Positions 1-11,635 are shown, numbered from the stretch's first letter. The stretch is 64,000 bases of DNA from Amia ocellicauda (GCF_036373705.1 NC_089863.1:9283357-9347356), one strand, 5' to 3'. Notes: generated by a model from the sequence alone, not told the origin. A program made the numbers and translations.

Positions 1-3000
1 ACGTGACGACTGCGTTGGGGTTCTTCTCCACGGCATAAACCCGGATCTGCCGGTCCGCCTGCGCCGCCGCACGCAGAGACGCGTTGACCAGGGGTCCGCG
101 GCCCGCCCCCAGCACCATCAGCACCCTGAGAGAGAGAGAGAGAGACTAATACACTGCAGGAGGGGAGAGAGGGAGAGCAGAGGTGCACAGCGAGTGAGAG
201 CACGCGGAGGTGTAGAGAAAGAGAGGGAGGGAGAGTGGAGGTGTAGAGAAAGAGAGGGAGGGAGAGTGGAGGTGTAGAGAAAGAGAGGGAGGGAGAGTGG
301 AGGTGTAGAGAAAGAGAGGGAGGGAGAGTGGAGGTGTAGAGAAAGAGGGAGGGAGAGTGGAGGTGTAGAAAAAGAGGGAGGGAGAGTGGAGGTGTAGAGA
401 AAGAGAGGGAGAGTGGAGGTGTAGAGAAATCAAGAAAGGGAAAGTGGAGGTATAGAGAGAGGGAGGGAGAGTGGAGGTGTAGAAAAAGAGGGAGGGAGAG
501 CAGAGGTATAGAGAAAGAAGGAGGGAGAGCGGAGGTATAGAGAAAGAGAGGGAGGTAGAGCGGAGGTGTAGAAACTCACTGTACGTTGGTGCTCTTCTCC
601 TCCTCTGGGACTCTGTCCAGCAGACACTTATACACAGCCTGCAACACAACAGCCACCGTTACACCACACCGCAGTTACACGACCTCCCTCACTGCTACAC
701 GGCTCAGCAGCTGTCAGTCGCGCAACACGACAGCTGGTGACGTCGCAGCACACATACCTGCTGGTACTGGGAGTACTTGATGGGATCCTTCTCAAAAACC
801 TCATAGGTCTGAGATTCCAGGTTGTCCATCAGGGGCTGAGAGAGGGGAGGAGCGAGAGTTTAGTGTCAGTCATTTCATCTGTAGGATATTCCAGTCAGTC
901 AGTGCCTCAGTGGCAGCGAGACTCACCTGTAGAGGGGACTGTAGGTAGTCTTCGTACCCCTTGGCGAAGACCTCGTAGGCGTTGGGGGTGGGGCGGTTCT
1001 GGTTCAGGTAGTCCAGGTACTGCAGGTAGGACCGGAAATCCTTATCGCTGTGTCGACTGGCGCCAGTGAAGATAAACTGGGCCTCCAGCTGAGAGAGAGA
1101 TTAAATTAACGTAGAGCCCATTTAACAGTGAGGCTATTGGTTGTGCTGGGTGTCAATCACGATACCTTGAAAAGCCGGAAAATGATTCGCTGGTGGGCCT
1201 TTGACAGGACGGGGAAGCCCTTCTTATTGGTCAGGAAGATGCTAGTGGGCAGGATGGCCGCTTTGATGGGTTCCCCCAGCCACTTGTCAACCACGGCGTC
1301 GGAGGGCAAGTCGGGTCCGATCTCGATGGCTGAAGGGGGCGGGACAAATAGCAGCCGACAAGTCTTTCACATGCACATCAGGGGGATTGGTGCTACATTA
1401 CTTAGCAATTACACAATTAATGGGCTCCGGTCCTCTCCCTCTCTCACCCAGGCAGATCCTCTTGTTGTAGTCGCAGAGGGTTCTGAAGGAGTGCCACCTG
1501 TGGAGAGAGGGAGGGAGGGATGAGAGAGAGAGAATTCAAGTAAAATGTAAACGGAGGACACAGAGAGAGCGAGAGAGAAAGGAGGACAGATAGGAGGGAG
1601 GGGAGAGAGAATTCAAGTGAAATGTAAACTTGGAGGGAGGAGGGAGGGGGGAGAGAATGAAAGCGAGAGAAGGGAGGGAGGGAGATGGGGGAGAGAGAAG
1701 GGAGGGAGGGAGATGGGGGAGAGAGAGAAGGGAGGGAGGGAGATGGGGGAGAGAGAGAAGGGAGGGAGGGAGATGGGGGAGAGAGAGAAGGGAGGGAGGG
1801 AGATGGGGGAGAGAGAAGGGAGGGAGGGAGAGGGGAGGTGAAGGGAGGGAGGGAGAGGGGAGTGAATGAAAGCGAGAGAAGGGAGGGAGGGGGAGAGAAA
1901 GAGAGAAGGGAGGGAGGGAGATGGGGGAGAGAGAGAAGGGAGGGGGGGAGAGAGGGGAGGGGAAGGGAAGGAGGGAGAGGGGAGAGGGGAGAGAGGAGGG
2001 AGGGAGGGGGAGGGGAGAGAGAAGGGAGGGAGGGGGAGGGGAGAGAGAAAGAGAGAAGGGAGGGAGGGGGAGAGAGAGAAGGGAGGGAGGGAGAGGGGAG
2101 GTGAGAGGAGGGAGGGAGAGGGGAGTGAATGAAAGCGAGAGAAGGGAGGGAGGGGGAGAGAAAGAGAGAAGGGAGGGAGGGAGATGGGGGAGAGAGAGAA
2201 GGGAGGGAGGGAGATGGGGGAGAGAGAGAAGGGAGGGGGGGAGAGAGGGGAGGGGAAGGGAAGGAGGGAGAGGGGAGAGGGGAGAGAGGAGGGAGGGAGA
2301 GGGGAGAGAGAAAGAGAGAGAAGGGAGGGAGGGGAGAGAGAAGGGAGGGAGGAGAGGGAGGGGAGAGAGAAGGGAGGGAGGGGAGAGAGGAGGGAGGGGA
2401 GGGAGGGGAGAGGGAGGGGAGGGAGGGAGGGAGGGGAGAGAGGAGGGAGGGAGGGGAGAGAGAAGGGAGGGAGGGGAGGGAGGGGGGAGAGAAGGGAGGG
2501 AGGGGAGGGAGGGGGGAGAGAAGGGAGGGAGGGAGGGGAGGGAGAGGAGAGAGAAGGGAGGGAGGGAGGGGAGGGAGAGGAGAGAGAAGGGAGGGAGGGA
2601 GGGGAGGGAGAGGAGAGAGAAGGGAGGGAGGGGAGGGAGAGGAGAGAGAAGGGAGGGAGGGAGGGGAGGGAGAAAGCGAGAGAAGGGAGGGAGGGGAGAG
2701 AGAAGGGAGGGAGGGAGGGGAGAGAGAAGGGAGGGAGGGGAGGGAGGGGAGAGAGAAGGGAGGGAGGGAGGGGAGGGAGGGAGGGGAGAGAGAATAAGTA
2801 AAATGTAAACATGGAGGACAGTGAGAGAGACAAGGGAGGGAAGGATGAGAGAATTCAAGTAAAAAGAGAGAGAGGGAGAGGTGGGAGAGACAGTTGCTAG
2901 GACCACACAGCTATGGCGAGACGGTCAGGGTGCAGCCCCTCTTCCTCTCACCAGCTCCAGGTGCGTTCGTCCTGCTCGTCGCGCCGATGCACCGGCTCGT

Positions 3001-4476
3001 TCTCGATCACGTCGTCGCGCACGTCCTCGGGGGCCAGCAGCGGCACGCGCACCCAGAACTGCCAACCGACAATCCACGATCAGTGCCAGTCAACGACGCT
3101 CAACTACCACAGCCCAGTCCGTCACTCAATAACAGCCAGCCACACACGACCAGACATCGAGAAAAGCCCAAATTGCCCAATCAATAACACACTACCCAGA
3201 CAACACTCAACGAGCCAATGAGCCGGTCGATCGGTGGTTATAGATGATTGATTACCATGCAGGAGTGGTGCCCGGTGTGCAAGTGCAGCAGCAGCAGGCG
3301 GGCGAGGTTGGCACAGCGTTGGCTCTGCAGCGGCAGCATGAAGGCTGGCAGGCCGAGATACGCAGAGAAGTTCAACTCCTGCGCCAGAGCCTGAGGGAGA
3401 GAGAGGGAGAGAGAGAGAGGGGGGGGGGGGTTAGTTTTTCAGCGACTGATGGCTCACCAAGTGCAGGTAGTGACCAGTCCTCCACAGGGCTCACCTCCTC
3501 CGAGTTTTTCCGCACCGTGTCCACCTCCGAGTCCGCCTGTATCCACGGCGAGAGCTTCCCGACAATCAGGGTATTCCAGTCTGAGAATGACACGCGGGAA
3601 CACTGAAACACCCGTGTCTCTCTCTCTCCCCATCCTCCCACCTGTCTCTCCCTCTCTCCTTCTCATCCCAAACTTCCCGCTCCCCCTCACCTCTCCCCGA
3701 CAGCAGCAGGTCAGAGCGGGTCTGGGCTCCGGGGCGGGACTGGGCTGGGTCCAGTCCGAACTCCCTCTGGAAGCGCGGATGGAACACGGGCATACAGAGG
3801 AAATCAAACCTGAGAGAGAGTGTGATGTCACAGTGACGTCATTGTTCTCTGTGACCCATTTGAGTCCTGAACACAGAGTGTGATCTGGGAATTTAATATC
3901 AATACAGCGTGGTCACAATATTAACACTGACTGGCACACTACTGTGTATTAACACCAGAGACAAACGGGCAATTATTATTATTATACAATGGAATAATTT
4001 ATATTAATTGTGCAGCTCCGCTCCCAGTAAGACCACAGGTGCCGTACTGATGACTGATCTGATATCGGCCTCCTTGTACTACTACGAGTAGTGCTACTAA
4101 CAATGCCATTAGTAAGCTTACACTACTGTTACTACTGCATGAGTGTTATCAGCACTTACAGCAACGCGAGCAATAATGCTATCAGTGTTATTATTGATAA
4201 CCGCGATATTTCATATACAAACGATACTAAATAAAAACCACTCCATTGTTTTTCTGGCAATTTCATCACGTGTGCGTCTCTCTGTAATCCGGCCTCTCTC
4301 TCTCTTTCTCTCTCTCCACCTCTCTTTTCCCTCCCTCCATCTCTTTCCTCTCCACACACCACTGCTCCCCGGACTCACCCGAGCCGGGCCACCGCCCCCA
4401 GCGTCTCCGCCACCTCCGGTACCGAGTTCAGATCCCGGCCGCTGGAAACGCGGCTCGCTGAGCTGCCGGACGCCAT
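1..4476 (-). CDS. prmt5: PRMT5, protein arginine methyltransferase 5 (5' 11 coding exons; 3' end off window)
   Basis: Type II arginine methyltransferase that makes symmetric dimethylarginine on histones and Sm proteins with its partner MEP50. Eleven exons join in frame with AG/GT borders: 4379-4476, 3691-3809, 3495-3580, 3256-3390, 2952-3058, 1448-1497, 1166-1329, 927-1088, 758-835, 580-638 and 1-125 (partial), about 394 codons. The start is the ATG at 4476 ([17 protein letters not shown]). Following the known family order, exons 2-8 encode the N-terminal TIM barrel ([39 protein letters not shown]). Exon 9 has QTYEVFEKD, with the Tyr and Phe that contact SAM and set product specificity in the human enzyme. 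Exon 11 has the SAM-binding GAGRGPL loop and the acidic AVEKNPN loop. The remaining Rossmann and beta-barrel exons lie to the left. No frame break is seen. Identification rests on family similarity and is very secure; exon ends were set by eye. Confidence 0.97.
186..565. repeat. Purine-rich minisatellite in a PRMT5 intron
   Basis: Roughly 31-bp units built on GTGGAGGTGTAGAGAAAG followed by GAGGGAGGGAGA repeat about a dozen times in the intron between the exons ending at 580 and 125. Long minus-strand reading frames over it (Ser/Pro/Leu/Thr-rich) are by-products of the repeat. Confidence 0.9.
1500..2890. repeat. 1.3-kb polypurine (GGGA/GAGA) tract in a PRMT5 intron
   Basis: The plus strand is almost only A and G from about 1500 to 2800, with higher-order units such as GGGAGGGAGGGAGATGGG plus GAGAGAGAA. 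It fills most of the intron between exons 2952-3058 and 1448-1497. PRMT5 is transcribed from the other strand, so the pre-mRNA is a CU-rich tract. Reading frames on both strands here are low-complexity artefacts. Confidence 0.95.
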
Positions 4477-4945
4477 GTTGGACTCAGACACCGAGAGAGA
4501 CAGGAAAGGGGCGGCGCGACTGAAGACCGGGCGCATGAATGGGGAAACTGGCGCCATCTTGGCTCTGGAAGCTGGTAGGGTGTCTGCGTATTGGCTGTGC
4601 AGTTCGAGCCAAGATGGCGATCCAATGCAGAGCCGGTTTCTCGCCCCGCCTCCCCGGTTAGAGATTGAAGTCGAGGCGGTCACTAAGCAACCGCGTCATA
4701 ATTCAGCTAAAGAAGGCGAGGATTTAAGAAATGGACCAATCAGAGTGAGGGAGAGCGTAGAGTGACAGGTCACTCAGCCATTCACGGGCCCCGTTTTGGA
4801 CACACGACAACAAATCAGAAATCTGAATATTTTAGGATCCACATGGTCGCGTAAACCAATGGAAAGAAGGGGAGAGATTTGGGGCGGGACCCAGAGTGTT
4901 TCCCGCGTCTTCTGTCCCAGGCAAACCCAATCCGATTGGATAAAG
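4477..4945 (-). promoter_or_regulatory. PRMT5 promoter region: YY1-type and CCAAT motifs
   Basis: GC-rich, no TATA box. Two inward-facing YY1-like sites lie upstream of the start codon: GCGCCATCTTGG at 4551-4562 and GCCAAGATGGCG at 4608-4619. CCAAT boxes or their complements are at 4590, 4736-4740, 4856-4860, 4927-4931 and 4935-4939. This is the usual make-up of a TATA-less housekeeping promoter. Motifs are seen; function is inferred. Confidence 0.55.
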
Positions 4946-4979
4946 AGATCCTGATTGACAAGCACGGCGGCCAACGGGT

Positions 4980-6183
4980 GAAAAACATAATTATCGTCTC
5001 GTAATTCGCAGTATTTTGTTTTCTAGTCCACTTGATTTATCCTGAGAGGAAATCCAGATGGCCCCCGTCTTTGATCTGCCGGTTACCATGGCAACTGCCT
5101 AATGATCGAATCCCAGAACTTCATTAGAAGATTAAAGAAGGGATGATAGAGGAGGAGAGAGAGTGTGGGTCTATGGTCCCGTATGACATTTCGTGGTCCC
5201 TCATGACCCTTTTCAGCAGCCTTCTGCCACACTTTGCAGTTCCAGTATTAGGCCCGTATTTGCATATTATAAATATTGTATTATACATATGGGGGAGGAA
5301 GCCAGAGTGGCCCCCGGGTCCTGCTTCAGTGCAGACACTTAATTGTTGATCATGAACATCATGTGTTGTTGGTTAACTTTATTTATTTTGGCGCAGGCTA
5401 CGGTGAAAACCTTAAATACTGTTGGGGCTATTCACACTGTATGGTCGAAAATGCTACTACTACTACTTCTAGTACATATACTTATAGTAATATCATGAAC
5501 ATACCTGCTATTATATACAGCCACTAACCTACTTTTTTTACAGACTATTCCTGATGCACACTGAACTGGATTATTATTATTATTATTATTATTATTAATA
5601 ATAATAATAATATAAGGCCTACATCATAGATTGTGAGCTAATAATTGCAGACAAGAAGTCATAGTTAATATCTCAGGGGAAGGGCACATAAGGGTAAACA
5701 ATATATACAACACGAGTACTAGCAATGCAAAAGCAACCAGATATAAAGTGCAATTTTAGGACTGACACAGGAGGAGAGAGGTTGTATTATTCTGTGTAAA
5801 ACTACTGGGGGACGTGCCGATAAAGCCACTTTGAATGTGACTCCGAATCGGATTTGGAGACGGGTGTTGATAGACAAGGGTTGTTGCAGGAGAAACCGCA
5901 GCGCCGGATAGCGGACATGGGGTGCAGTCCCCCGGGTGGCCGCCCGGTGGCAGAGCACGCCACTGAATTGCCATTTATTAAGTTACATATTCGCCTTCAC
6001 ATTTCACAGTGCAATTATGACGACGGCGATGACGATGTTGATGACGCGTTGCTTTTCAGTGCAGTGTATGTGAATTGAAGTGACAAGTCAATCTGTCGGG
6101 CAGTGTACCTGAGTGACTGGACGCTACAGTACATTTACACTGCACTGAGAGAGAGAGAGAGGGCGATGTGAGGGCTGAGTGTG

Positions 6184-6236
<53 letters not shown>

Positions 6237-6785
6237 ACCATTACAACTTTTGTCACATTAAACTCCTTCCTCTGTCCAGTGCTGCCGCAACACTGAATAA
6301 TGAATGGAGTGTCAGAGCCAATTTAATAAACTAAGAGAGAACAAGCGAGCGAGAGAGGGGGAGGGAGGGGAGGTGGGTGAGTCACTTGGACAGACAGACA
6401 GATCCTCTACCTTCCTATCCCTCTCTCTTACCCCCCCCACCCTCCCTCCTTCCCTCTGCCTGTGGGTGAGCAATGTCAGTGTGCACTCTCTGTCTCTCTC
6501 TCTCTCTGCCCTGCAGGAACAGAGGATAAAAATAAACCCACTGTCAGAAAAAAAATGAATAAAAAATAAATAATAATACTTCTAACAGTAGTGGTAGCAG
6601 ATGTAGCAGTGTATTACAAAACATTAACAGTAATCATAAGTGTGCCCAGTCAGTCTGTATTAACTCTTCCCCACTCCTCTTCCCTTCCCCCCCCTCTCAC
6701 TCCCACACCCCCACACGTCTCTCTCTCAATTCAATTAAAATTCTCCATAACATTGTTGTACGCACAGTAGACAGTAGAGTCATGC
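4980..6785. other. Intergenic DNA with simple repeats; no gene recognised
   Basis: Contains an (ATT)n/(AAT)n palindromic run at about 5572-5610 and a (GA)n run at about 6188-6234. Around 5610-5710 there is a decayed match to the retroposon found at 49612-50200 (shared 'agattgt...gcagacaag' wording). Short reading frames have no recognisable product. Confidence 0.5.
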
Positions 6786-6789
6786 GCCG

Positions 6790-7070
6790 GGGGGCTGTTT
6801 GCCTCACACACTCTCTCCTCTCTGGGCTTCTCTGTCTGCAGGCTGCGGAGGGTGACCTGGAATGTGTGCGCCTGGTTCTTGACTTTCTCCGATCTCGTCC
6901 AGGTTGGCAGCGAGGGCCCAGTCCAGGACACTCAGGCTGAGCTGCAGCCCCGCTGTGTGGACAGCAGGACCAGGGCGTCTGCGTTGACTGTGCAGCGCTG
7001 CGGGGGGGGCTCTATGTGACGTAACCATTTCTCCTCTTCCTCAGGGTGCCGACACAACCGTGTGTAAAAG
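6790..7070. repeat. Segment A, copy 1: exon-like duplicated fragment
   Basis: Recurs at 33240-33465 and 57770-58085. On the minus strand a broken frame contains pieces such as LDEI, FQVTLRSLQTEK and KPREERVC; the other copies restore LFQKKAKNQ between them. I do not recognise the protein. Plus-strand borders resemble splice acceptors (CTGTCTGCAG near 6842; CTCTTCCTCAG near 7045). It marks the start of each duplication unit in the GPCR array. Confidence 0.5.
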
Positions 7071-7089
7071 AACGTGTAAGAATTTCTAG

Positions 7090-7605
7090 TATTGATCAGC
7101 AACTATATTGATCTTTTCCAAATGACTCCATTGTGACTCATACAGGCAGAAGGCTAACGAGGCACCCACATACCAAAGGTCTGACGAGCCATTACCACCC
7201 AGCGGCTGTTCATGATCCAACCCCCCCACTCCATTGGGTTGGCGAGAGGCTCCCACCAGAGGGAAGAGCACAGCCAGCAGCACCGATCAAGAGCTTCCTG
7301 ATCTCCTTGCTGCTGTAATAACTGCCTGGAGGGGAGGCAGCCATTAGGCCTCGTCTGTCAGTGGACCCCCAGAGATTCATTTTCTCCTACGTGCCATCCA
7401 TAGGAGTTTTTTGTTTCTCTCCTCTGTGCCTAATGGTTTATTTATTTAAATGTTAATTTACATTATTTTAGATCACTTACTGTTAACGGTCTGTTTTTAG
7501 GTTTACTTTATTCTGTTATTTATGTTTATTTTGCTGTGCATCTGTAAAGCGCTCTGTGGCTACCCTGCGAAGGGCACTATTCAAATAAAATTTCATTAAT
7601 TGATT
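7090..7605 (+). mobile_element. L2-type retroposon 3' end
   Basis: Ends with GTAAAGCGCTCTGTGGCTAC, then a GGGCACTATTCAAATAAA-like tail and an ATTGATTAC terminus, the usual style of fish L2/SINE 3' tails. The left boundary is uncertain. Confidence 0.5.
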
Positions 7606-7745
7606 ACCTGTAAAATTCTGGAAAAAACTATTACACAGAAAATAGAGGAGGATCTTAATGAAACGAGACGAGGCAGTTCATGTCTTACTAATTTTTGTAA
7701 GTTTTCTGAACATGCAACTGCAGCTCAGGGCCGGCGCTACCTATA

Positions 7746-9345
7746 CTGTTTTATTGTTTAGAGTATTTTACATTTTACAAATAAAAACAATTCAAATGTT
7801 TAATACTTGTGATTAAAAAATTAAAAAATACAATTCTTAAGATCAATTAAAAAATTTTAAAATCTTTGTGATTTAACGAAAATGAAATACTTAACTTCAA
7901 ATAAACAAGTGCACAAAACAACAAAACAAACGTGATTAAAGCAAAACTGCTACCAACAAAAGGTCAAATACATTGATAATAACTGAAAATGCACTGGACA
8001 AAAATAAAGAAACAATTAAAAAGGTAAAAATAAAAAACAAACAAAAAAGGTCCAATGCATTTAAAATTAAATCCAAAACGGACAATGTATTTGACAAAAA
8101 AATAGAACAAAATTAAACCAAAAAAACCCTAAACAATTAGTGTTTTAAAAACAACTAAATCTTTAAAAACAGTTCAAATTCATTTTTAAAAGTCATTTTA
8201 AAATCAATCATTCATAAAATAGATAAAAGATCTTGGACTCGGGCTCCAGCAGGGGGAACTAACCGTCCCCGGAGGTAGGTCCCATCATGGGATCCTGAGC
8301 TCCCCCAGATCTTGTATGTGCCAGTTCTTATAGGCTTCCTCCTTGCCCCTCTGATGGACCTCCAGATTGACGTAGTCCCTCACAAGCACCATGCCCCTCC
8401 GCACGATGACAATCGGGTCCAGCTCCTGCTTATTGAATAGACAGATATTCCGTCCCTCCCACAGGGCCTGCTTCACTGCGCAGACGACACGCCACCAGCA
8501 CCTCAGGGTGGATGTTGATATTCCCCTGGCCGGACCGTACAGGATCTGCTGGGCAGTCGCCCGCGCAGGAACGGCAAACCTGTGGAGGAACGGAGAAAAC
8601 AGGAGCCAATCTCTAAAGATGTGAGCCTCCGTCTCCTTCCCCAGGCAACCCTTATAGGGGCAGGTGTCATAGGGAGCTATGCCCCTTCTATGCATGAACA
8701 CTCGGGTGGGGAGACACCGACTCACAGCCATCCAAGAGACATCTTTCTGCGTATTCGTGAGGCAAACATGCGTAGCGTTAGCCCAGATAAACCGGCAGGT
8801 TTCGGGAGGGAAATCTTCTATCCGGCTGGTCTCCTGGGTAGATCTCATCTGGCTACAGATGGTCTTATAATCCCAGGAGGCCAGCACGACTTTATGGAGG
8901 CCTACTTCGAGCGCAAAGGCTCGGAGCGCCCTGTAGAACGGCGGGGGATCCCACGAGTGCGGCCTGGTGTTATCCATGGCGAAGAGGCTGAATGGTCTCA
9001 GGCTGCTGGCAAAATAAAAGCAGCCTGGATGTTCTTGACCACATAGGCCAGCCCCTGCGCCTTTATCAGCCGCACAACGTCCGGGACCCCCCTGCCTCCA
9101 TCCAGGGTACCCTTCACCATCTGCACTCTTTTCAGCCTCTCCATTTTGCTCCCCCAGACAAACCGAAATATAATTCGGGTCACTAGTTTTGCGATGACCT
9201 TGTCTGGGGGGAAGATCATTCCTACGTAGAGGAGTATCGGGAAGAGGATAGCCTTTACGACCAGCACCCTACCAGCCATCGTCAAGGTCCTTGTGCTCCA
9301 GCCGTGGATCTTCTTTTGGACCTTAGATATGGCCTCCTCCCAGCT
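7746..9345 (-). mobile_element. 5'-truncated Tx1/L1-clade LINE with 15-bp TSD
   Basis: The 15-mer CCGGCGCTACCTATA occurs at 7731-7745 and 9346-9360, directly flanking the insert. The minus strand carries the C-terminal part of ORF2, then a T-rich 3' UTR ending in AATAAAACAG. The target is the hAT element at 7726-10212. A second copy of the family is at 30886-32800. Confidence 0.85.
8285..9340 (-). pseudogene. LINE ORF2 C-terminus (post-RT and zf-RVT-like region), frameshifted
   Basis: Two reading frames, 8998-9285 (AGRVLVVKAILFPILLYVG, FVWGSKMERL, GGRGVPDVVRL) and 8285-8977 (NTRPHSWDPP, FRDWLLFSPF, CPYKGCLGKE), are one ORF broken by about one base near 8990: the peptide NIQAAF should continue YFASSLRP, as in the copy at 31.3 kb. 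Catalytic RT and endonuclease parts are absent because of 5' truncation. Confidence 0.8.
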
Positions 9346-9760
9346 CCGGCGCTACCTATAGGCAGAGCAGGCAATTGTCCAGGGCCTCGGGCTTGGAGGC
9401 AGGGCCTCCGTAACCATAACATCCCTGTACACGAGTCCAGGGTCCTATTCTTTATGGGGGGCGCGCCGCTGAACAGGTAAAAAGTCAAGACGAGACACAA
9501 GAAATCACCGAGGGGATCTGACAACTGTTGATTGCCGCCCTGCTGAAATCGCAAAATGTCATCGAGTGGGAAACGAGCTGGACAGGACTCTCTGCAGCAA
9601 TATTGTGGAAACGCATTAACAAAAAATACACCGATCCCATTGGAGATCTGTCATTGTCAGCCAATCACAGACAAGAAATAACAAATCCCACCCTCCCGTC
9701 AATCTTCATTACAGCTACATAGAGAGCCAATCAACCGTACAGGCTTTATAATAAAATCAA

Positions 9761-9791
<31 letters not shown>

Positions 9792-10516
9792 TTAACTATC
9801 AAATGTTAGATTCATTTTGTCGATAGTGGCCATATTCGGTCTCATCATATATATATATATATATATATTACATAACTAGTAATATTGTATAAAATGGAAA
9901 GAGAGCGTTACTGTATCTTCTGTAACTGTTGATTCAGGCTCATCGGTACTATATGGAGTAAGAATAGGTTCATGCATAGAGAGATTCCAATTTAAATGGA
10001 CAAATAAAATTGTGAAAAGTGAAATGAAAACAAGTTTTAAAGTATATTCATCTTTGGGGGGTGGGGGCGGGGAAGGGGGCGCCTGTGACCCAAATGTTTT
10101 TGGGGGGCGCCACCCAGAAATTTTGGGAACCACTGCACTAGTCCACCAATCAAGACGGGGGCCTCCAACAAAAAATTTGCCTAGGGCCTCCAAATGTCTA
10201 GAACCGGCCCTGCTGCAGCTGTAGATCATGTGAAAGCATATGATATGATATACTTAGATTTTCAAAAAGCTTTTGATAAGGTTCCACACCAAAGACTGAT
10301 CCTCAGATTGGAAGTTGTAGGTATTCAGGGTAATATAAGTAGATGGATTATGAACTGGTTGATGTCTAGGAAACAGAGGGTGTCGATTAGAGGAGTCGCT
10401 TCTTGAGTTCTATATGATGGCACGTTCTTTGAAAATTTTTAGATTTGGTTTTATTTCAGTTAAATCGGGTGCCTCAGCTGTGTGGGTTAATATATACAGG
10501 ATGTGTTGCATTGTGG

Positions 10517-10548
<32 letters not shown>

Positions 10549-10550
10549 GA
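10517..10550. repeat. (GTCT)n microsatellite
   Basis: Tetranucleotide run just 3' of GPCR copy 1; its mirror run at about 24351-24380 differs by one unit. A shorter form follows GPCR copy 3 at about 36884-36900. Confidence 0.9.
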
Positions 10551-10669
10551 GATAGACAACAGGGATTACAGCTCATTGCCAAACCACTGCCCAGCTGACA
10601 CACAACGTTGCCACAAATGAAATTACGTTGCTACGTTGTTACGTTGTGTGTTAGCTGGGTGTGTGTCTC

Positions 10670-11635
10670 TCAGACAGTCGTGACAGTAGACACAGTGGCC
10701 GTATCCTCTGTCTCCTGCTCAGCTCTGGGTGTCCAGCAGTTGGTCAGTGTGAACAGCCTCTGACAGCAGGAGGGAGAGTCCAGTGTGTTGCGGACAGCAG
10801 GCCTGAGGAGGATGTACAGCACTGGGTCCACAAGGACACTGAGAGAAATCATTTCAGTTGTAATGATTGCGGCAAAGAAAATATTTACATTTATTGTATA
10901 GTTCATAATGAAACTCACTATGCAGAATGGGAGGAAGAGCACAGTGTAGGTGCCCAGGACGAGGGCCGGCATGCGCACAATCCTCCTCTTCTCTGTGTCT
11001 CGTACTGAGGTGGTGCCGGCGATGGCTCTCCATGTGCCGAAGAAGAAGAACAAGAGAAGAGGGAACGGCAGGAGGAAGAGAACAGAGAGAATTATAATTA
11101 TTTGTTTGATAAGGTGAAGAATAAGAAGCAGTGGCATCAGCACTGCAGTTAGTATCGCTGCCAGCACCCACACTCCCACAGAGACCAGTGCGGTGTGCCT
11201 GACATTGCGGCGGTACCGGTACCACAGAGGATGGGCGACCACCAGGTATCTCTCCAGGGCGATGCACAGCATGAACCCAATGCTGGCACTTAGGCTGCAG
11301 AACATGAGACTAATCAAAATAGCCAGAGCAATCAATATTGACTGAATGTTCATAAGAGTAACTGTGAATAAGATGATGACTAGTGACACCAGTCTTGCAA
11401 TGACCTGCAGAAGGTCAGCGATGAGCAGGTTGATGATGTAGATGGGCACCACTATGTCAGCCCTGATCATGCGGTACAGGCTGCAGATGGCCAGGCAGTT
11501 GACTGGCAGCCCGATAATCACGTTTAAAATTTCCATTACAAATATAACTGCAAGTGCAATCTGTAAGTATTCTGTATTGTTCTGAGAGCGTCCTGTCCTG
11601 ACAGTGTCCAGATCTGTGATGTTTAAGTTGTTCAT
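10670..11635 (-). CDS. Class A (rhodopsin-like) GPCR, copy 1
   Basis: A 321-residue, single-exon seven-pass receptor; ligand unknown. It is the mirror twin of the gene at 23266-24231. Family marks: N46 in TM1 (LPVNCLAI), D74 in TM2 (NLLIADLL), ERY at 128-130 with HPLWYRYRR, W156 in TM4, P190/P192 in TM5, LFLPF in TM6 and DPVLY at 270-274. It differs from copy 2 at residues 207, 208, 214 and 223, where a Pro replaces a Leu found in copies 2-4. The frame is open upstream to an ATG at 11872, but I start at 11635 because that is the only ATG shared by all four copies, has a good Kozak context, and gives a normal GPCR length. The native 3' flank is cut at 10471. Orphan subfamily: Mas-related, proton-sensing and P2Y-like groups are all possible. 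Confidence 0.85.
   Translation of the reverse strand: MNNLNITDLDTVRTGRSQNNTEYLQIALAVIFVMEILNVIIGLPVNCLAICSLYRMIRADIVVPIYIINLLIADLLQVIARLVSLVIILFTVTLMNIQSILIALAILISLMFCSLSASIGFMLCIALERYLVVAHPLWYRYRRNVRHTALVSVGVWVLAAILTAVLMPLLLILHLIKQIIIILSVLFLLPFPLLLFFFFGTWRAIAGTTSVRDTEKRRIVRMPALVLGTYTVLFLPFCIVSFIMNYTINVNIFFAAIITTEMISLSVLVDPVLYILLRPAVRNTLDSPSCCQRLFTLTNCWTPRAEQETEDTATVSTVTTV

Larger units (their letters stand above)
7726..10212. mobile_element. hAT-type DNA element (CAGGGCCGG ends) with 8-bp TSD, interrupted by a LINE
   Basis: The left end CAGGGCCGG (7726) and right end CCGGCCCTG (to 10212) are inverted. Both flanks carry the octamer CTGCAGCT (7718-7725 and 10213-10220), the 8-bp duplication expected of hAT. 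The interior holds (TTA)n at 9757-9792, (TA)n at 9848-9868, a second hAT-type end near 10125-10135 (GGGAACCACTG) and no recognisable transposase, so it is non-autonomous or decayed. Confidence 0.75.
7608..10405 (+). mobile_element. CR1-like LINE fragment split by nested insertions
   Basis: The pieces 7608-7717 and 10221-10405 flank an 8-bp duplication and become contiguous once the hAT element at 7726-10212 is removed. The right piece encodes the reverse-transcriptase stretch YLDFQKAFDKVPHQR and GNISRWIMNWL, and matches the LINE at 44785-46775. It is 5' and 3' truncated, breaking off near 10405. Confidence 0.7.

Noticed and set aside
1536-2906. Long open frames on both strands (up to 456 codons)
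   Set aside because: They translate a GGGA/GAGA simple repeat into Ser/Pro/Leu or Arg/Gly/Glu strings inside a PRMT5 intron.
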